Assembly: GCA_963741055.1 (NCBI GenBank)
Contig: CAVUGU010000021.1
Location: 18,038 to 82,037, forward strand
DNA length: 64,000 nucleotides
Origin: Bog-756 sp963741055
Lineage (GTDB): Bacteria; Actinomycetota; Acidimicrobiia; Acidimicrobiales; RAAP-2
Reading direction: 5' to 3'
Part shown: piece after piece, positions 1-9,553 of the stretch
Position numbering within the stretch: position 1 is the stretch's first letter
Layout: each line of letters begins with the position of its first letter
Notes under the pieces: model-generated
The model's database searches: none
What the model was told of the DNA's origin: nothing
What the model saw: the letters and a program-made list of their open reading frames with translations, nothing else
Position numbers and translations under genes: made by a program

Positions 1-704
1 CGGCAGGTCCCGGCGGAGTCCGGCGCTCATCTCGGCGATCGGGTTGTCCCCGGCCCGGCGTGCCAGGTGCTCCCGGGTGAGCTCGACCGCGCGCCCGACC
101 AGCCCGGCGTCGTCGTCGAGCAGCCGGTCGATGCCGGATGACCTCGACATAGGGCGGAAGCTTGGTGGGATCGGCGTGGCTCCCCCGCTGGAACACCCCG
201 TCGAAGTCGTCCCCGTCGAGCTCGAAGTAGCCGGCGTTGTGGAAGTAGCCGAGCCGACGCCCTTCGACGTCGACCATCTGGGGAACCACGGTGCTCTTCA
301 CGTGAACCTCGTGGTAGGAGTCGCCCCGGGTGTCGGGGAGGAACCACGAGTCGGCCTCGACCGTGCACAACCGTCCGAGGTCGAGCTGCTCGAGCACGTG
401 ATCGAGCACCGGCTTCCAGACGTTGAGCTCGGCGACCTCGAGTCCGAACACTCTCCGGAGGTCCTCGGGCGGGAACTTGAAGAAGGTCCACTGGTCGCCC
501 TCGAAACCCGCGCTCAGGGTGAACGCGGACGCGGCCAACGGCTCGAGACCGAGTGCGTGGAGCACCTCGATCCAGACGTCGACGTAGCAGTTGGTCTCGG
601 TCCAGGTGCGGTTCCCCGCGTGCAGCGGATGCGGGCCGGAAGTCTGCGGCGTCGAGCGGGAAGAGCGAACGGGCGAGCGGCCGGTCCGCGTCCGCCGCGG
701 TCAC
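1..704 (-). CDS. DUF1839 family protein, 3' end outside window, frame broken twice
   Basis: The protein belongs to a family of unknown biochemical role that travels with amino acid:[carrier protein] ligases. After two one-base corrections the translation gives the family's landmarks: an HPLHAGNRTW segment, ETNCYVDVWIEVLHALGL, EGDQWTFFKFP, a WFLPDTRG segment and GYFHNAGYFEL. The first extra base lies in the GGG run at 633-635 and the second near 128-135; beyond it the reading continues as LDDDAGLVGRAVELTREHLA to the window edge. The GTG start at 704 overlaps the stop of the upstream ligase by 4 bp (GTGA), so translation is coupled. Family assignment is from recalled family patterns. Whether the breaks are real cannot be decided here, but two single insertions in an otherwise conserved sequence suggest sequencing error. 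Confidence 0.7.
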
Positions 705-1663
705 GGCCAGAGCCGGGCGCGGACCGCCTGGCCCCAATGCTCCGGGTCGAGCCCGTGCCGGTCGAGCAGGGCGAGGGTGATCCGGTCCACGCCGAAGCCG
801 AAGCACGAGGTGTGGGCGACCTCGCCGTCGTGGGTCTCGATGCCGAAGGGACGGGCGAAGTGGTCGAGGTGGCGGTTCGACGAGGAGATCGCCGTCGGCC
901 GCCCCGACTGGAAGACGGGGGTGACCAGTTCGAACTTGAGCTCCTCGTTGCGCTGGTTTGCCGCCAGCATCCGGCCGGGCCGCCCGAAGAACGGGTCGTT
1001 GGCGACGACCGACGTGATCGGCAGGCCGAGTCCCGACAGCGTGTCGAGACCCCGATCGATCCACCGGTCGCGGTGGTCGCGCGCGCCGTCCGGGGTGCCG
1101 AGGTAGACGTAGTCGTGCTGCCGGAACGCCTGCATCCGGAAGGGGTCGGTGCTCGGTTCGTGCCGGAAGCAGTACCCGTAGACCTCGACCCGGCGACCTC
1201 CTTCGGGGAGCACCCCCGGCATGGTCGGGTAGAGCGGATGGCACACCGCGGGACAGAGCACCATGTCGGTCGTCTCGAGCAGTGGTCCGCGGTCCTGATG
1301 GGCCTCGGTCCGGGCGAGCAGCTCCTCGTGGGCGCGCTCGTCCCCCCGGAAGGTGTGGATCGAGCCCATCTGATCGGGGAACGACTCGAGGTAGCCGTTC
1401 CGCTCGAAGGTCGCCCACGGCATGATCGGTGGGAACCGAACCGAGGAGGCCGACTCGTCGGCGCCGACCCGGAGCACCAGTGAGTCGACGGCCTCGGCGA
1501 TCGATTCGTAGCGGGCGGAGCGCCCGTAGACGCCGTCGACACCGGTCGCGACGAGCACACCCTCGGCGAGAAGGCCCGCCCGGAACTCGTCCCAAGGCTG
1601 GTCGGGTCGATCCGGCCCGGTCCCGGCCGCCTCGCCCGCGGTACCGGCGACCAAGGCGCTCAC
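701..1663 (-). CDS. Amino acid--[acyl-carrier-protein] ligase (class II aaRS-like)
   Basis: This 320-residue protein resembles the catalytic core of an atypical seryl-tRNA synthetase but has no tRNA-binding arm. Known relatives activate a small amino acid with ATP and load it on the phosphopantetheine arm of a dedicated carrier protein. Class II motif 2 is visible as CFRHEPSTDPFRMQAFRQHD and motif 3 as CFGFGVDRITLALL. Cysteines in VLCPAVCHP and SCFGFG, with a glutamate between, fit the zinc site of the family. The GTG start at 1663 overlaps the dehydrogenase stop by 4 bp; longer in-frame starts run into the dehydrogenase and are rejected. The adjacent carrier protein and PPTase supply its substrate. 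The amino acid used (glycine or alanine in described members) cannot be read from sequence. Confidence 0.88.
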   Translation of the reverse strand: MSALVAGTAGEAAGTGPDRPDQPWDEFRAGLLAEGVLVATGVDGVYGRSARYESIAEAVDSLVLRVGADESASSVRFPPIMPWATFERNGYLESFPDQMGSIHTFRGDERAHEELLARTEAHQDRGPLLETTDMVLCPAVCHPLYPTMPGVLPEGGRRVEVYGYCFRHEPSTDPFRMQAFRQHDYVYLGTPDGARDHRDRWIDRGLDTLSGLGLPITSVVANDPFFGRPGRMLAANQRNEELKFELVTPVFQSGRPTAISSSNRHLDHFARPFGIETHDGEVAHTSCFGFGVDRITLALLDRHGLDPEHWGQAVRARLWP

Positions 1664-2841
1664 TCGCCCCGGTGGACGAGGAGGAGCTGCGCGTTGTTGC
1701 CCATGATCCGATCGTTGTTGACCATCAGGGCCGCGCCCATCGCGTCGCGCAGGTGGCGTCCGAGGCAGTAGGGGCTCTCCAACAGGTACGAGGCGAGCCC
1801 ACAGATCAACATGCACTCGCGGACGACGTCGACCACGAGCGTCGAAGAGGAGACCTTGAGCGAGTTCATCGCGACGGCGAAGCCGACCGACGAGAGCTGA
1901 TCGGGGTCGTCCTGCACCGATTCGTAGCGGGCGACCGCCCCACCCAGGAGGTCGGCGAAGCTCTGGTACACCGAAGTGACCTCCGCCAGCCGTGACGCAG
2001 CGGTGGGCGTCGTGCCGGGATGCTTCCTCGCCTCGCCCTGCACGTAGCGCCGGGCCCGGTCGATGGCGGCCGTCGCGATGCCGAGCCACACCGAGCTCCA
2101 GAGGATGTGGCTCACCGGCAGCATGGTCTGGGACGAGATGTCGCCGTAGGGATCGTCGAGGATCGCACCCGCCTCGCCGGTCGCCCGGAGCACGAACCCG
2201 GGGCTCGCCGTGCCCCGGAACCCGAGCGCGTTCCACTCGCCGGTCTGCTCGAGCTCGAGACCCGGCGGCGTGCAGAGCACCAGCACCTGGTCGCTCGGAG
2301 GACTGTCCTCGCCCCGGCGCGCGGTCGCGAGCACCGCGTCGGCGAAGGCGCCGTAGGAGATGACCGGCGCCTGCTTCTCGAGGCGGAAGCCGCTCGCGGT
2401 CGGCTCGACCGCGCAGACGCTTCGGCGGACGTCGCCGCCGGTGCCGATCTCGGTCGTCGCGGACGCGAGGAGGTACTGCTTCTCGACCAGCTCACCGAGG
2501 TAGCGGTGCACCAATTCGCTCCGGCCGTGGCGGACCAGGCAGGCCACCTGGATGTGGTGCATCGCGACCACCATCGCGGTCGAGGCACACCGCCGGCCGA
2601 GCGAGATCACTCCCTCCGAGAGGTGCCCGATGGTGGCGCCCGTCCCACCCTGCGCACGGGGGACGAGGGCCGAGAGGAGTCTCGACTCGCGCAGCGCGTC
2701 GATCGACTCGGTGGGAAAGCGCGAGTCGGTGTCCACCTCGTCGGCGAGCGGCTCGGCCACCCGCACGGCGATCTCGGCCATGGCGGCGACCAGCTGGTCC
2801 GAGTCAGGTGCGGCGGGGACCGGGATGGCGGTGTGGGTCAT
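1660..2841 (-). CDS. Acyl-CoA dehydrogenase-like flavoprotein
   Basis: A 393-residue protein with the acyl-CoA dehydrogenase fold: a helical N-terminal domain, a middle beta domain (SATTEIGTGGDVRRS, then GFRGTASPGF around residue 190) and a C-terminal helical domain ending in a short basic tail. Such enzymes use FAD to make an alpha,beta double bond. In this operon a carrier-bound aminoacyl or acyl thioester is a more likely substrate than a CoA ester, by analogy with prolyl-carrier oxidases in natural-product pathways; that is inference. The ATG overlaps the carrier-protein stop by ATGA and its own stop overlaps the ligase start, so all three are probably made together. I cannot identify a convincing catalytic glutamate from sequence alone. 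Confidence 0.85.
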   Translation of the reverse strand: MTHTAIPVPAAPDSDQLVAAMAEIAVRVAEPLADEVDTDSRFPTESIDALRESRLLSALVPRAQGGTGATIGHLSEGVISLGRRCASTAMVVAMHHIQVACLVRHGRSELVHRYLGELVEKQYLLASATTEIGTGGDVRRSVCAVEPTASGFRLEKQAPVISYGAFADAVLATARRGEDSPPSDQVLVLCTPPGLELEQTGEWNALGFRGTASPGFVLRATGEAGAILDDPYGDISSQTMLPVSHILWSSVWLGIATAAIDRARRYVQGEARKHPGTTPTAASRLAEVTSVYQSFADLLGGAVARYESVQDDPDQLSSVGFAVAMNSLKVSSSTLVVDVVRECMLICGLASYLLESPYCLGRHLRDAMGAALMVNNDRIMGNNAQLLLVHRGE

Positions 2842-3089
2842 CGCCGCCTCACGCCGCCTGCATCTCGAGCACGCTGGATCCGGATGGCCGCGATCGACTC
2901 GAAGGTCGACTTCTTCAGCATCTCCTCGGCGAACTCGATGTCGAAGGCGTCCTCCAGCGCCAGCATCACGTTGACGCTCGCGTGCGAGGTCATGCCCGCG
3001 CCGAACAGGTCGGTGTTGTCGTCGATCGACCCGACGTCCACCGCCAGGCGTCCGTACTCGGCGAGAACCTCGCGGATCGTGTCGTCCAT
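2838..3089 (-). CDS. Acyl/aminoacyl carrier protein
   Basis: An 83-residue acidic, helical carrier protein. The phosphopantetheine attachment serine lies in DLFGAGMTSHASVNVMLALE, which replaces the usual DSL motif with the TS-x-x-S form seen in carriers that partner amino acid:[carrier protein] ligases. It is followed by EDAFDIEF and a final helix TFESIAAIRIQRA. The ATG at 3089 is chosen; a GTG two codons upstream (3095) would overlap the PPTase stop by GTGA and is an alternative. Its neighbours give all partners: a PPTase to activate it, a ligase to load it and a flavoprotein to act on the load. Confidence 0.87.
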   Translation of the reverse strand: MDDTIREVLAEYGRLAVDVGSIDDNTDLFGAGMTSHASVNVMLALEDAFDIEFAEEMLKKSTFESIAAIRIQRARDAGGVRRR

Positions 3090-3091
3090 GC

Positions 3092-3598
3092 TCACCCCTC
3101 CCCCTCGTTGCCGACCTGGCACGCTGCGGCGGCCACCGCGGCAGCGACGGCCGGCTCGTGCGAGAGGCTGACCGCGACGTCGGTGATGCCGGCCCGGGCG
3201 GCGAGATCCGCGGCCCGCCCGGTGAGCCGCACCTCGCACCACCCGGCGTCGGCGTGGTGCACCTCGATCGAACGCCACTCGGGGCGGGCGCCGACCGGAC
3301 GGAGCACCTTCAGCACCGCCTCCTTCGCGGCAAAGCGCGCCGCCAGCGACTCGGGCGCATAGCCGTCGTCTGCGCCGCTGCGACAGGAGGCCAGCTCGTG
3401 AGGCGTGAAGACCCGCTCCAAGTACCGGTGCCCGTGTGCGTCCACCGACTCGGCGACCTCGGCGACCGCGACGACGTCGACGCCCACCCGGATCGAGGAT
3501 GCGCACCAACTGGTGGCGAGATCCGCCGCCAGGCGCGTCCCGAGCGCCCGGAGCGAACCGGCGGCCACGCCGTCGATCACGGGGACGTTCGAATTCAT
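3092..3598 (-). CDS. Holo-[acyl-carrier-protein] synthase type phosphopantetheinyl transferase
   Basis: The protein should transfer 4'-phosphopantetheine from CoA to the carrier protein encoded just downstream. The AcpS-family signatures are present: VGVDVVAVAEVAE near residue 42 (metal-binding aspartate) and SLAARFAAKEAVLKVL near residue 95. At 168 residues it is about 40 longer than a minimal AcpS, with the extra at the N-terminus. The ATG at 3598 overlaps the glycosyltransferase stop by ATGA. A private PPTase in the operon suggests that the carrier is not served by the general AcpS, which is inference. Confidence 0.86.
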   Translation of the reverse strand: MNSNVPVIDGVAAGSLRALGTRLAADLATSWCASSIRVGVDVVAVAEVAESVDAHGHRYLERVFTPHELASCRSGADDGYAPESLAARFAAKEAVLKVLRPVGARPEWRSIEVHHADAGWCEVRLTGRAADLAARAGITDVAVSLSHEPAVAAAVAAAACQVGNEGEG

Positions 3599-4827
3599 CC
3601 GATCGATTCTCCCTGACTGACGGGGTGAACGCCACCGTCCACCGGGGTCTCCGCTGCGTTGCCGGCCTCCGGCGCGACCTCGGCGTAGATCTCGCGGTAC
3701 CGCTCGGCCACCTGTGGCCAGTCGAACGCCGCCACCCGGGCCCGGCCCGCACCCGCGAGCGCGCCGCGACGCGCCGGTTCGTCCACCAGGGAGGCGAGCG
3801 CCCGGGTGAAGGCGGTGGCATCGAAGGGATCGACGAGGACACCGTCGACGCCGTCGGCGATCAACTCGGGGGGCCCGCCGCGGTCGGTCGCCACCACCGC
3901 GGTGCCTGCCCGCCACGCTTCGAGGATCACGATGCCGAAGGGCTCGAGGCGGCTCGGCACGGCCAACAGCTCGGCGCCGGCCATCGCCCCCGCCACCTCC
4001 CCGCGGTCGAGACGCCCGACGAAGTGGACGTGCCCGGCGATCCCGAGCTCCGCCGCCCGGGCGCGCAGTCCCGGCAGGGCCGGCCCCTCGCCGGCGAGGA
4101 CCACGTCCATGCGGTCGCGGTGCGCGGCGTCGAGGGCGGCGAAGGCGGCGAGCAACAGGTCGAACCCCTTCTTCTCGACCACCCTGCCGAGCGCGAACAG
4201 GTAGGGCCTCCCGAGGCGGGCCAGGCTCGCCGGCACCGACGCCGACCCCTCCTCGGTCAGGTCGACGCCGTTCGGCACCACCCGGCCCGAGCCCCTGGTC
4301 AGGCCGAAGCGCGCGACGGCATCGGCGAGGGTGAACGACGAGCAGCCGGTGACCGCCTTCGCGCGCCGGAGCCCTCGACGGAGCGAGAACCGGAGCACCC
4401 GCGAGATCTCGAAGATGTCCGCGTCGTCCATGAGCGTCTCCCCCTGCAGCGTGATCACGAGGGGGATGCCGGTCAGGCGGGAGAGCGCGGTGGCGTACAC
4501 ACCGTTCGGCCCGAAGCACTGCACGTGGAGCACATCGGGGCGGAAGGCCGCTACCGCGCTGCGCAGCGAGACGAGCGTGTCGACGCCGGTGGTGGCCGAG
4601 CGCCGGATCGACGACCAGTTGGTGGCCGGCAGCGGCATCGGCAACCGGCGGACCACCAGGCCGTCGCGTATCTCGGCCGTCTCGGGGTCGCGAACGTCGG
4701 GTTGACCGGTCCATACCTCGACCTCGTCGCCGGCGGCGGTGAGGGCGAGCGCGAGGTGGCGGGTCAGCTCCTCGACACCTCCGAGTGCCGGTGGGTACGA
4801 GCTCGGGAGAAGGGTGATGCGGCTCAT
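3595..4827 (-). CDS. GT4 family glycosyltransferase
   Basis: A 410-residue retaining GT-B glycosyltransferase. The N-terminal domain starts with the typical LLPSSYPPALGGVEELTRHL segment, and the nucleotide-sugar domain carries FALGRVVEKKGFDLLLAAF and the EX7E motif in RLEPFGIVILEAW. It is the first gene of the carrier-protein operon and is coupled to the PPTase by a 4-bp overlap. This raises the possibility that the operon product is a sugar conjugate or an aminoacylated glycan. The acceptor and donor are not predictable. Confidence 0.88.
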   Translation of the reverse strand: MSRITLLPSSYPPALGGVEELTRHLALALTAAGDEVEVWTGQPDVRDPETAEIRDGLVVRRLPMPLPATNWSSIRRSATTGVDTLVSLRSAVAAFRPDVLHVQCFGPNGVYATALSRLTGIPLVITLQGETLMDDADIFEISRVLRFSLRRGLRRAKAVTGCSSFTLADAVARFGLTRGSGRVVPNGVDLTEEGSASVPASLARLGRPYLFALGRVVEKKGFDLLLAAFAALDAAHRDRMDVVLAGEGPALPGLRARAAELGIAGHVHFVGRLDRGEVAGAMAGAELLAVPSRLEPFGIVILEAWRAGTAVVATDRGGPPELIADGVDGVLVDPFDATAFTRALASLVDEPARRGALAGAGRARVAAFDWPQVAERYREIYAEVAPEAGNAAETPVDGGVHPVSQGESIG

Positions 4828-4921
4828 GGGGATCGGCCGGCCCGGGATCTGGGCGGGTTGGCGGCCGTCAGCCCACCGAACGGTAACAGCAGGGATGCTC
4901 GCGTCGTACGCACGGCATCGC

Positions 4922-5993
4922 CTACGGGATGCTCGGATTCAGCCACGGCTCGATGGCGGTGAGCACGGCGCCGCTCGGCTCAGGGGCGACTTGACTCCAG
5001 TCGCCCACTCCCGGGGACCAGTAGTTGGAGAAGGTCGCTGCGTACCAGCCGGAGAGGAAATTCTGCTCGGCGCAGTCGCAGTTGGGTGCCCAGCTGGCCG
5101 GATGGATGCCGAGGATGTTCTCGATCTGGGCCTCACCGCCCTCGGGCTCGACGGCCGCGGCGTCGACCTCGTGGGCGATCTCGAAGGCGATGATCCCCGC
5201 CAGCTGCGACGCCGTCTCCCCCGGATAGACGTAGAGGGTGGAGGTCCCGCCGGTCTGGCCCCAGGTGAACTGGGTGTTCCCGTAGAACCCGGGCGAGGGC
5301 GCGTCACTGATGGGCTGGAACTGGATCGAGTAGCCGGGGATCGACTGCCACGGGTAGCGGACCAGGGCGAGTGCCTGAGCACCGAGCTGTGTGGGGGTGG
5401 GTGCCGCCGACGGTGCCGGCGCGGGCGCAGCCGTCGTCGGTGTCGTGGTGGCCGGCGGAGCGGCCGGAGCCGCCGCGGCGGGCGCGGCGGGCGTGGCGGT
5501 CAACGGTGGTGCGCTCGTCGAAGGTTGGGGCGTCGAAGGTGCGACGGTGCGACGGAGTGCGCAGGGCGCGCGGCGAGGTGGTGGGCGATCCGGTGGGCGC
5601 GACGGCCGACCTCGACGCGGTCGTCTTCTCGAGGGGTGGTTGCGTGCGGCGCCGGCCCACCCCCCGGCAGGATCAAGGTGGCGATCACCAGGACGAGCGC
5701 GGCCGCGGCGACGAGCACCTCGAGGCGGAGCATCGAGCGCCGCTGGCCGAACGAGGCCCGCCGGATGCGAGCGACGAATCCCGAACCGCCGGCGCTCGGG
5801 ACCGATGTACGCCTCGGAGAAGACGAGGTTCTGCTCGTCGAGGTCGGCGAGGAGCCCGGCGTCGGCCGGATCGATCTCCGGCAGCTCGTCGTCGAGGGAC
5901 GGCACGGGCAACGGGAAGGGGTGCCCATTCGGGTGTGTCGACGTCCTCGGTGACGACACCGGACAGCGGGTATTCGCTCCCCTCCTCTCCCAT
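4922..5993 (-). CDS. Single-pass membrane protein with Ala/Pro/Thr linker and extracellular domain, frame broken
   Basis: I do not recognise a named family. Four one-base frame steps, all in the direction of an extra base, are needed to read it through. The order is MGEEGSEYPLSGVVTED, then an acidic cytoplasmic stretch (PSLDDELPEIDPADAGLLAD, NLVFSEAYIGPERR), one membrane helix LEVLVAAAALVLVIATLIL, an Ala/Pro/Thr linker of about 60 residues (5400-5560), and a C-terminal domain with LGAQALALVRYPWQSIPGYS, FEIAHEVDA and WAPNCDCAEQNFLSGWY. The FEIAHEVD segment sits where minimal zinc peptidases have a HExxH helix but lacks the second histidine, so catalysis is doubtful. A similar size and layout is common among actinobacterial surface proteins. 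Confidence 0.5.
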
Positions 5994-6099
5994 ACCGTGT
6001 GATCGGCACGATCCCGCAGCGACTGAAGCTGGTCCCGGGCCGGCCCACGGAGAGGGGTCACCACGCGTTCGTGCAGTTCAGCTGCGTGCCGGACCGCGC

Positions 6100-6687
6100 T
6101 CACCGACCGATCGGCGTGCCGCCCGGGCCGCGGCGCGTGCCGCCCTCGCGGTACGCCGGAGCGCCGCCGACGGTCGCGTGCACGTCGACGACGACGCGAC
6201 GGCGGCGAGCGTGTGGCACCGGCCCGACCCGATCCGCTGAGCAGCCGGGGAGCTCGGCTTCGCTTCGGGGCCGGCCAGCGCCCGAGCGGCGCGGTCGCCG
6301 ACGCGATCGACTTGGGGCGAAGCCAGCGGGGACCCGGCGACCGACGGGCGATGGAGCGCTCGGAGAGCCGGTTACGTCGGCGGAGCCGACCGTGCGTTGG
6401 GTGAGGGCGAGGGTGAGCGCCACCGCCAGTGCGGCGGACACCAGCGCGACCAGCGTTGCCCGGACGAGCGAGATGGGGTGACGCTCCCGGTACCGCGGGT
6501 CGGTACCGACGTAGTGCGCGGTGATGACCAGGTGCGGGTCGTAGAGGTCCGCGACGAGCTCCCTCGGTACGACGACCTCCGCCAGATCGGGCACCTCGAA
6601 CGCGCCGAGGGAGCGCGACCTCTGCGATGCCGCGACGAAGGCGGTGTCTCGGAGGGAGGGCCGTCCGCGGCCCACGGCGGAACGCAC
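6100..6687 (-). CDS. Hypothetical membrane protein
   Basis: Unrecognised. The well-supported part is the N-terminal 110 residues: a soluble segment FEVPDLAEVVVPRELVADLY and VITAHYVGTDPRYRERHPIS, then one membrane helix (about residues 75-98, LVRATLVALVSAALAVALTL). Downstream codon use switches frame near 6350 and back near 6185, so the C-terminal sequence as read is probably partly wrong. It lies between two membrane or surface loci with no overlap to either, so nothing about its role follows from position. Confidence 0.45.
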   Translation of the reverse strand: MRSAVGRGRPSLRDTAFVAASQRSRSLGAFEVPDLAEVVVPRELVADLYDPHLVITAHYVGTDPRYRERHPISLVRATLVALVSAALAVALTLALTQRTVGSADVTGSPSAPSPVGRRVPAGFAPSRSRRRPRRSGAGRPRSEAELPGCSADRVGPVPHARRRRVVVDVHATVGGAPAYREGGTRRGPGGTPIGR

Positions 6688-6762
6688 TCCGGTGTTGTCG
6701 GCGCGTCGCCGGCCCGGCTGAAGGAGCGGCGCGGAGGGCCTGCCTGCGCCCTCACCCTCCGA

Positions 6763-7816
6763 TCAGACCCGAAGCCCGAGCGAGCGGTAGAGCTCTGCGG
6801 TGGCCCCGGCGGTCTTCGACCAGCTGAGCGGGCGTACCCGTTCCTGGCCTCGCGCACCGAGCTCGGCCAGCTCTTCGGGGTCGGCGAGAAGACGGCGCAG
6901 GGTGGCGGCCAGACCCTCGACGTCGCCGGGTCGGAAGGTGGCCACCGCGTCCTCGGCGACCTCGGTCACCGCCGGGACGGGGGTGCTGACCACCGCGGCG
7001 CCGCACGCCATCGCCTCGATCGGCGGGAGCCCGAACCCCTCGTACCGAGAGGCGTAGCCCACAATCGTGGCCGCGCCATAGAGACCGGGGAGGTCCGAGG
7101 CCGGCACTTGGCCGACCGCCGACACGCCTTCCGGGGCGCGATGGCCCCACAGGCCGCGACCGGTCACCACCAGCGGCACCGAGGCCAGGCGACACGCCTC
7201 GGCGAGGGTGCCCACGTCTTTGCGCGGCTCGATGTTGCCGACGTGGAGCACGAACCGTTCGGGCAGCCGGTAGCGGTCACGGACCCGGTCGATCTCGGTC
7301 CGGCCCGGTGGTGAGAGCTCGGACGGCGGGGGCCGAGTGGACGACCGTGGCCTCTCTGCCGAGGAGGGCGCGCACCCGCTCGGCGGTGAAGGCGGACACC
7401 GCGACGACCGCGTCGGCACGGCGCAGCGCATGACGCACCAGCATGCGCTCGCCGATCGCCCGCTGTCGGGGGAACGCCCACGGGACGTCGAAGACGGCCA
7501 GATCGTGGACGGTGGAGACGGTGAGCGTCCGGCCGGTCCAGGGCAGGTCGACGTCGAGCCCGTGCACGAGTGCGGCCGGGCCGAAGCCGAGTGCTCCCGC
7601 CGCGGCACGCCGGGCGCCCCTCGAGGCACCCTTGACCAGGGGGATGACCCCCGACGGCAGCTCGCCGACGCCCTCGGGTTGGACCGCGGCTACGAGCTCT
7701 GCGTCGACCTCGGAGCCGATCGCACCGAGCAATCCGCGGATATAGCTCGACACCCCGTCGGGCGACGCGGTGAGCGGGAGCGCATTGAAGACCAGACGTG
7801 GACAGGGATCGCTCAA
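6763..7816 (-). CDS. GT4 family glycosyltransferase, frame broken
   Basis: The N-terminal half reads RLVFNALPLTASPDGVSSYI and VHGLDVDLPWTGRTLTVSTV, the usual first domain of GT4 enzymes. The C-terminal half carries FVLHVGNIEPRKDVGTLAEA and an EX7E site in RYEGFGLPPIEAM. The halves are in different frames; the join is the GGGGG run at 7328-7332, where four G would restore one continuous protein. The start is TTG at 7816, overlapping the stop of the polymerase gene (TTGA). Coupling to an O-antigen-polymerase-like gene places it in polysaccharide repeat-unit assembly. Confidence 0.83.
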
Positions 7817-9334
7817 CCGTTCGCGAGCGTCGCGGGGGCGACGGCGGACCACTCGGTGTGCTCGGTGTGCTTGGTCCGCGCCGCCATCCTGGTCGTCGCC
7901 GAAGCCGCCATGCGACGTGCCGCCCCGACCTTGTCTCGCGTGCGGTCCGGTGCCCGGGCGGGCGGAAAGCCGATGATGGTGTCGCGGACGACGTCGACAG
8001 CGGTCGGATCGCCCGCGACGGGATCCCCCCGGAGCCGGGCGAGGTCGGTGATGCCGAGGCAGACGCCGGCGACGAGGAAGGGCGCAATGGTCTGGGCGCC
8101 GATCCAGAAGGTGTCGAACAGACCTCCGACGTAATGCGCCAACAGGATCACCAGACCGAGGGTGCCGATGGAGGCCGGCAGCCGGAACAGGGTCCGCAGG
8201 GTCGCGTAGACCAGGTAGAGGAAGGCGAGCGAGCCCACGATGCCGGTCGAGACCAGGTTGTCGACGAAGACATTGGGTGGGGCCGTGACGCTCACGTACT
8301 GCGGGAGGTTGTAGAACCGCATGCCGAGGCCGAGGATCGGGCTGAGATGAAAGACGTGCAGCGCGGCTCCGATCTGCCCGAACCTGATCGAAACCGAGTT
8401 GAACTTGGCGTCGGTCCGCGCCGCATACGAGAAGCTGTAGTACAGCGCGACGATGACCGGGATGGCCCCGGCGAGGATCATCTTCGACCGACGCCGCACC
8501 TCGGGGTTGAGCAGCACCGCGATCGCCAGCGCAAGAAACAGAAGGATCAGCGACTGCCGGGATTGGGACGCGAGCAGGCCGCCGACACAGAGGTACTTCT
8601 CGATGCGCGCCTCGGTCTTCCCGAGCCCCGACCACTCCGGACGGATCTGGGCGATCACGATCGCGACCCAGAGGATGGCTCCGATGGTGTTCTTCTGATA
8701 GACGCTCCACTGGGCCGGTTGGAAGTGCATCTTCACCGCGTGCTCCATCGCGATGACCGCGAGGACGGCCGAGCCGGCGAGGAACAGCCGGAACGCCTGA
8801 CGGGTGCGCCCGTTGGTGGCCACCACCCATCCGACGAGCACACTGCCGGCCACATAGGAGAGCCGGTGGAACCACTCGATGACGTTGTAGCGATTGGGGT
8901 GGTCGACCACCACGAGGACCAGGACCGCTTGGTACCAGACGATGCCCCAGAGGAACTGCTTGAGGAACCGGGCGTCCTTCCAGCGGATGTGGAAGAGGCT
9001 GACCAAGCCGCCCACGAAGACGAGAAGGTCGGCGACGCTCAGGTTGGTGCTCGCACCGCCCACTCGCTGGACCAGGATGGAGGCCGGCAGCACGATGACA
9101 CAGAGCAGGATCGGGTCGGCGACGAAGATGCCGGCCACGAGCACCAGGCCCCCGACGGCGAGGCCGATCTTCGGCGTGGCCCGCCACCGTGGCCCCGACC
9201 ACTGCCGCCACCGCCACCACCGCCAACCAGACGAGAAGGCCGCTCGCCACTCGCCGTCGCCCGCCGGGCGATCGCAGCTGCGCGCGTACCTGGTCGACGC
9301 GGTCGAGTCCGCGGGTTCGAAGGGCACTCATCAT
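7813..9334 (-). CDS. O-antigen ligase/polymerase-like membrane protein (Wzy/WaaL family), frame broken at the N-terminus
   Basis: A polytopic protein of about 505 residues with roughly 10-12 hydrophobic helices and a long periplasmic-type loop. LLASQSRQSLILLFLALAIA and a late ILGLGMRFYNLPQY region match the Wzy_C/O-antigen ligase pattern, in which a conserved serine/arginine segment precedes the large loop. It should polymerise or ligate lipid-linked glycan outside the membrane. The first 50 residues (MMSALRTRGLDRVDQVRAQL and a first helix) are in another frame; one extra base near 9178 accounts for this. Glycosyltransferases lie on both sides and a Wzz-kinase is 1.6 kb away, consistent with a Wzy-dependent pathway. 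No flippase was found in the window. Confidence 0.8.
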
Positions 9335-9553
9335 CGTGATCTGGTCGGGCTCTTGCTCATCTGACCTCGGCGGCGTCCGCTACCGCGGAAAGAAAAGCGT
9401 ACCCTCCACGACTTGCACGATCGCGGTCCCGTCATTCGATCTCAAGCTCGACGGCTCCTGTGTCGACGGTAGTAACCACCCCACCCTCCGGCGGCCGGGC
9501 CGGCAGGCCGGCGCTGCAAACACGCATCATGGAGCGGGTATCGAGGAACGGAC

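Noticed and set aside
27..1595. Long Arg-rich frames on both strands over the ligase and DUF1839 region
   Set aside because: They are alternate-frame shadows of the amino acid:[carrier protein] ligase, whose class II motifs are clear in its own frame.
5100..5200. FEIAHEVD in the membrane protein as a HExxH metallopeptidase site
   Set aside because: The second histidine is absent, so the zinc site would be incomplete.
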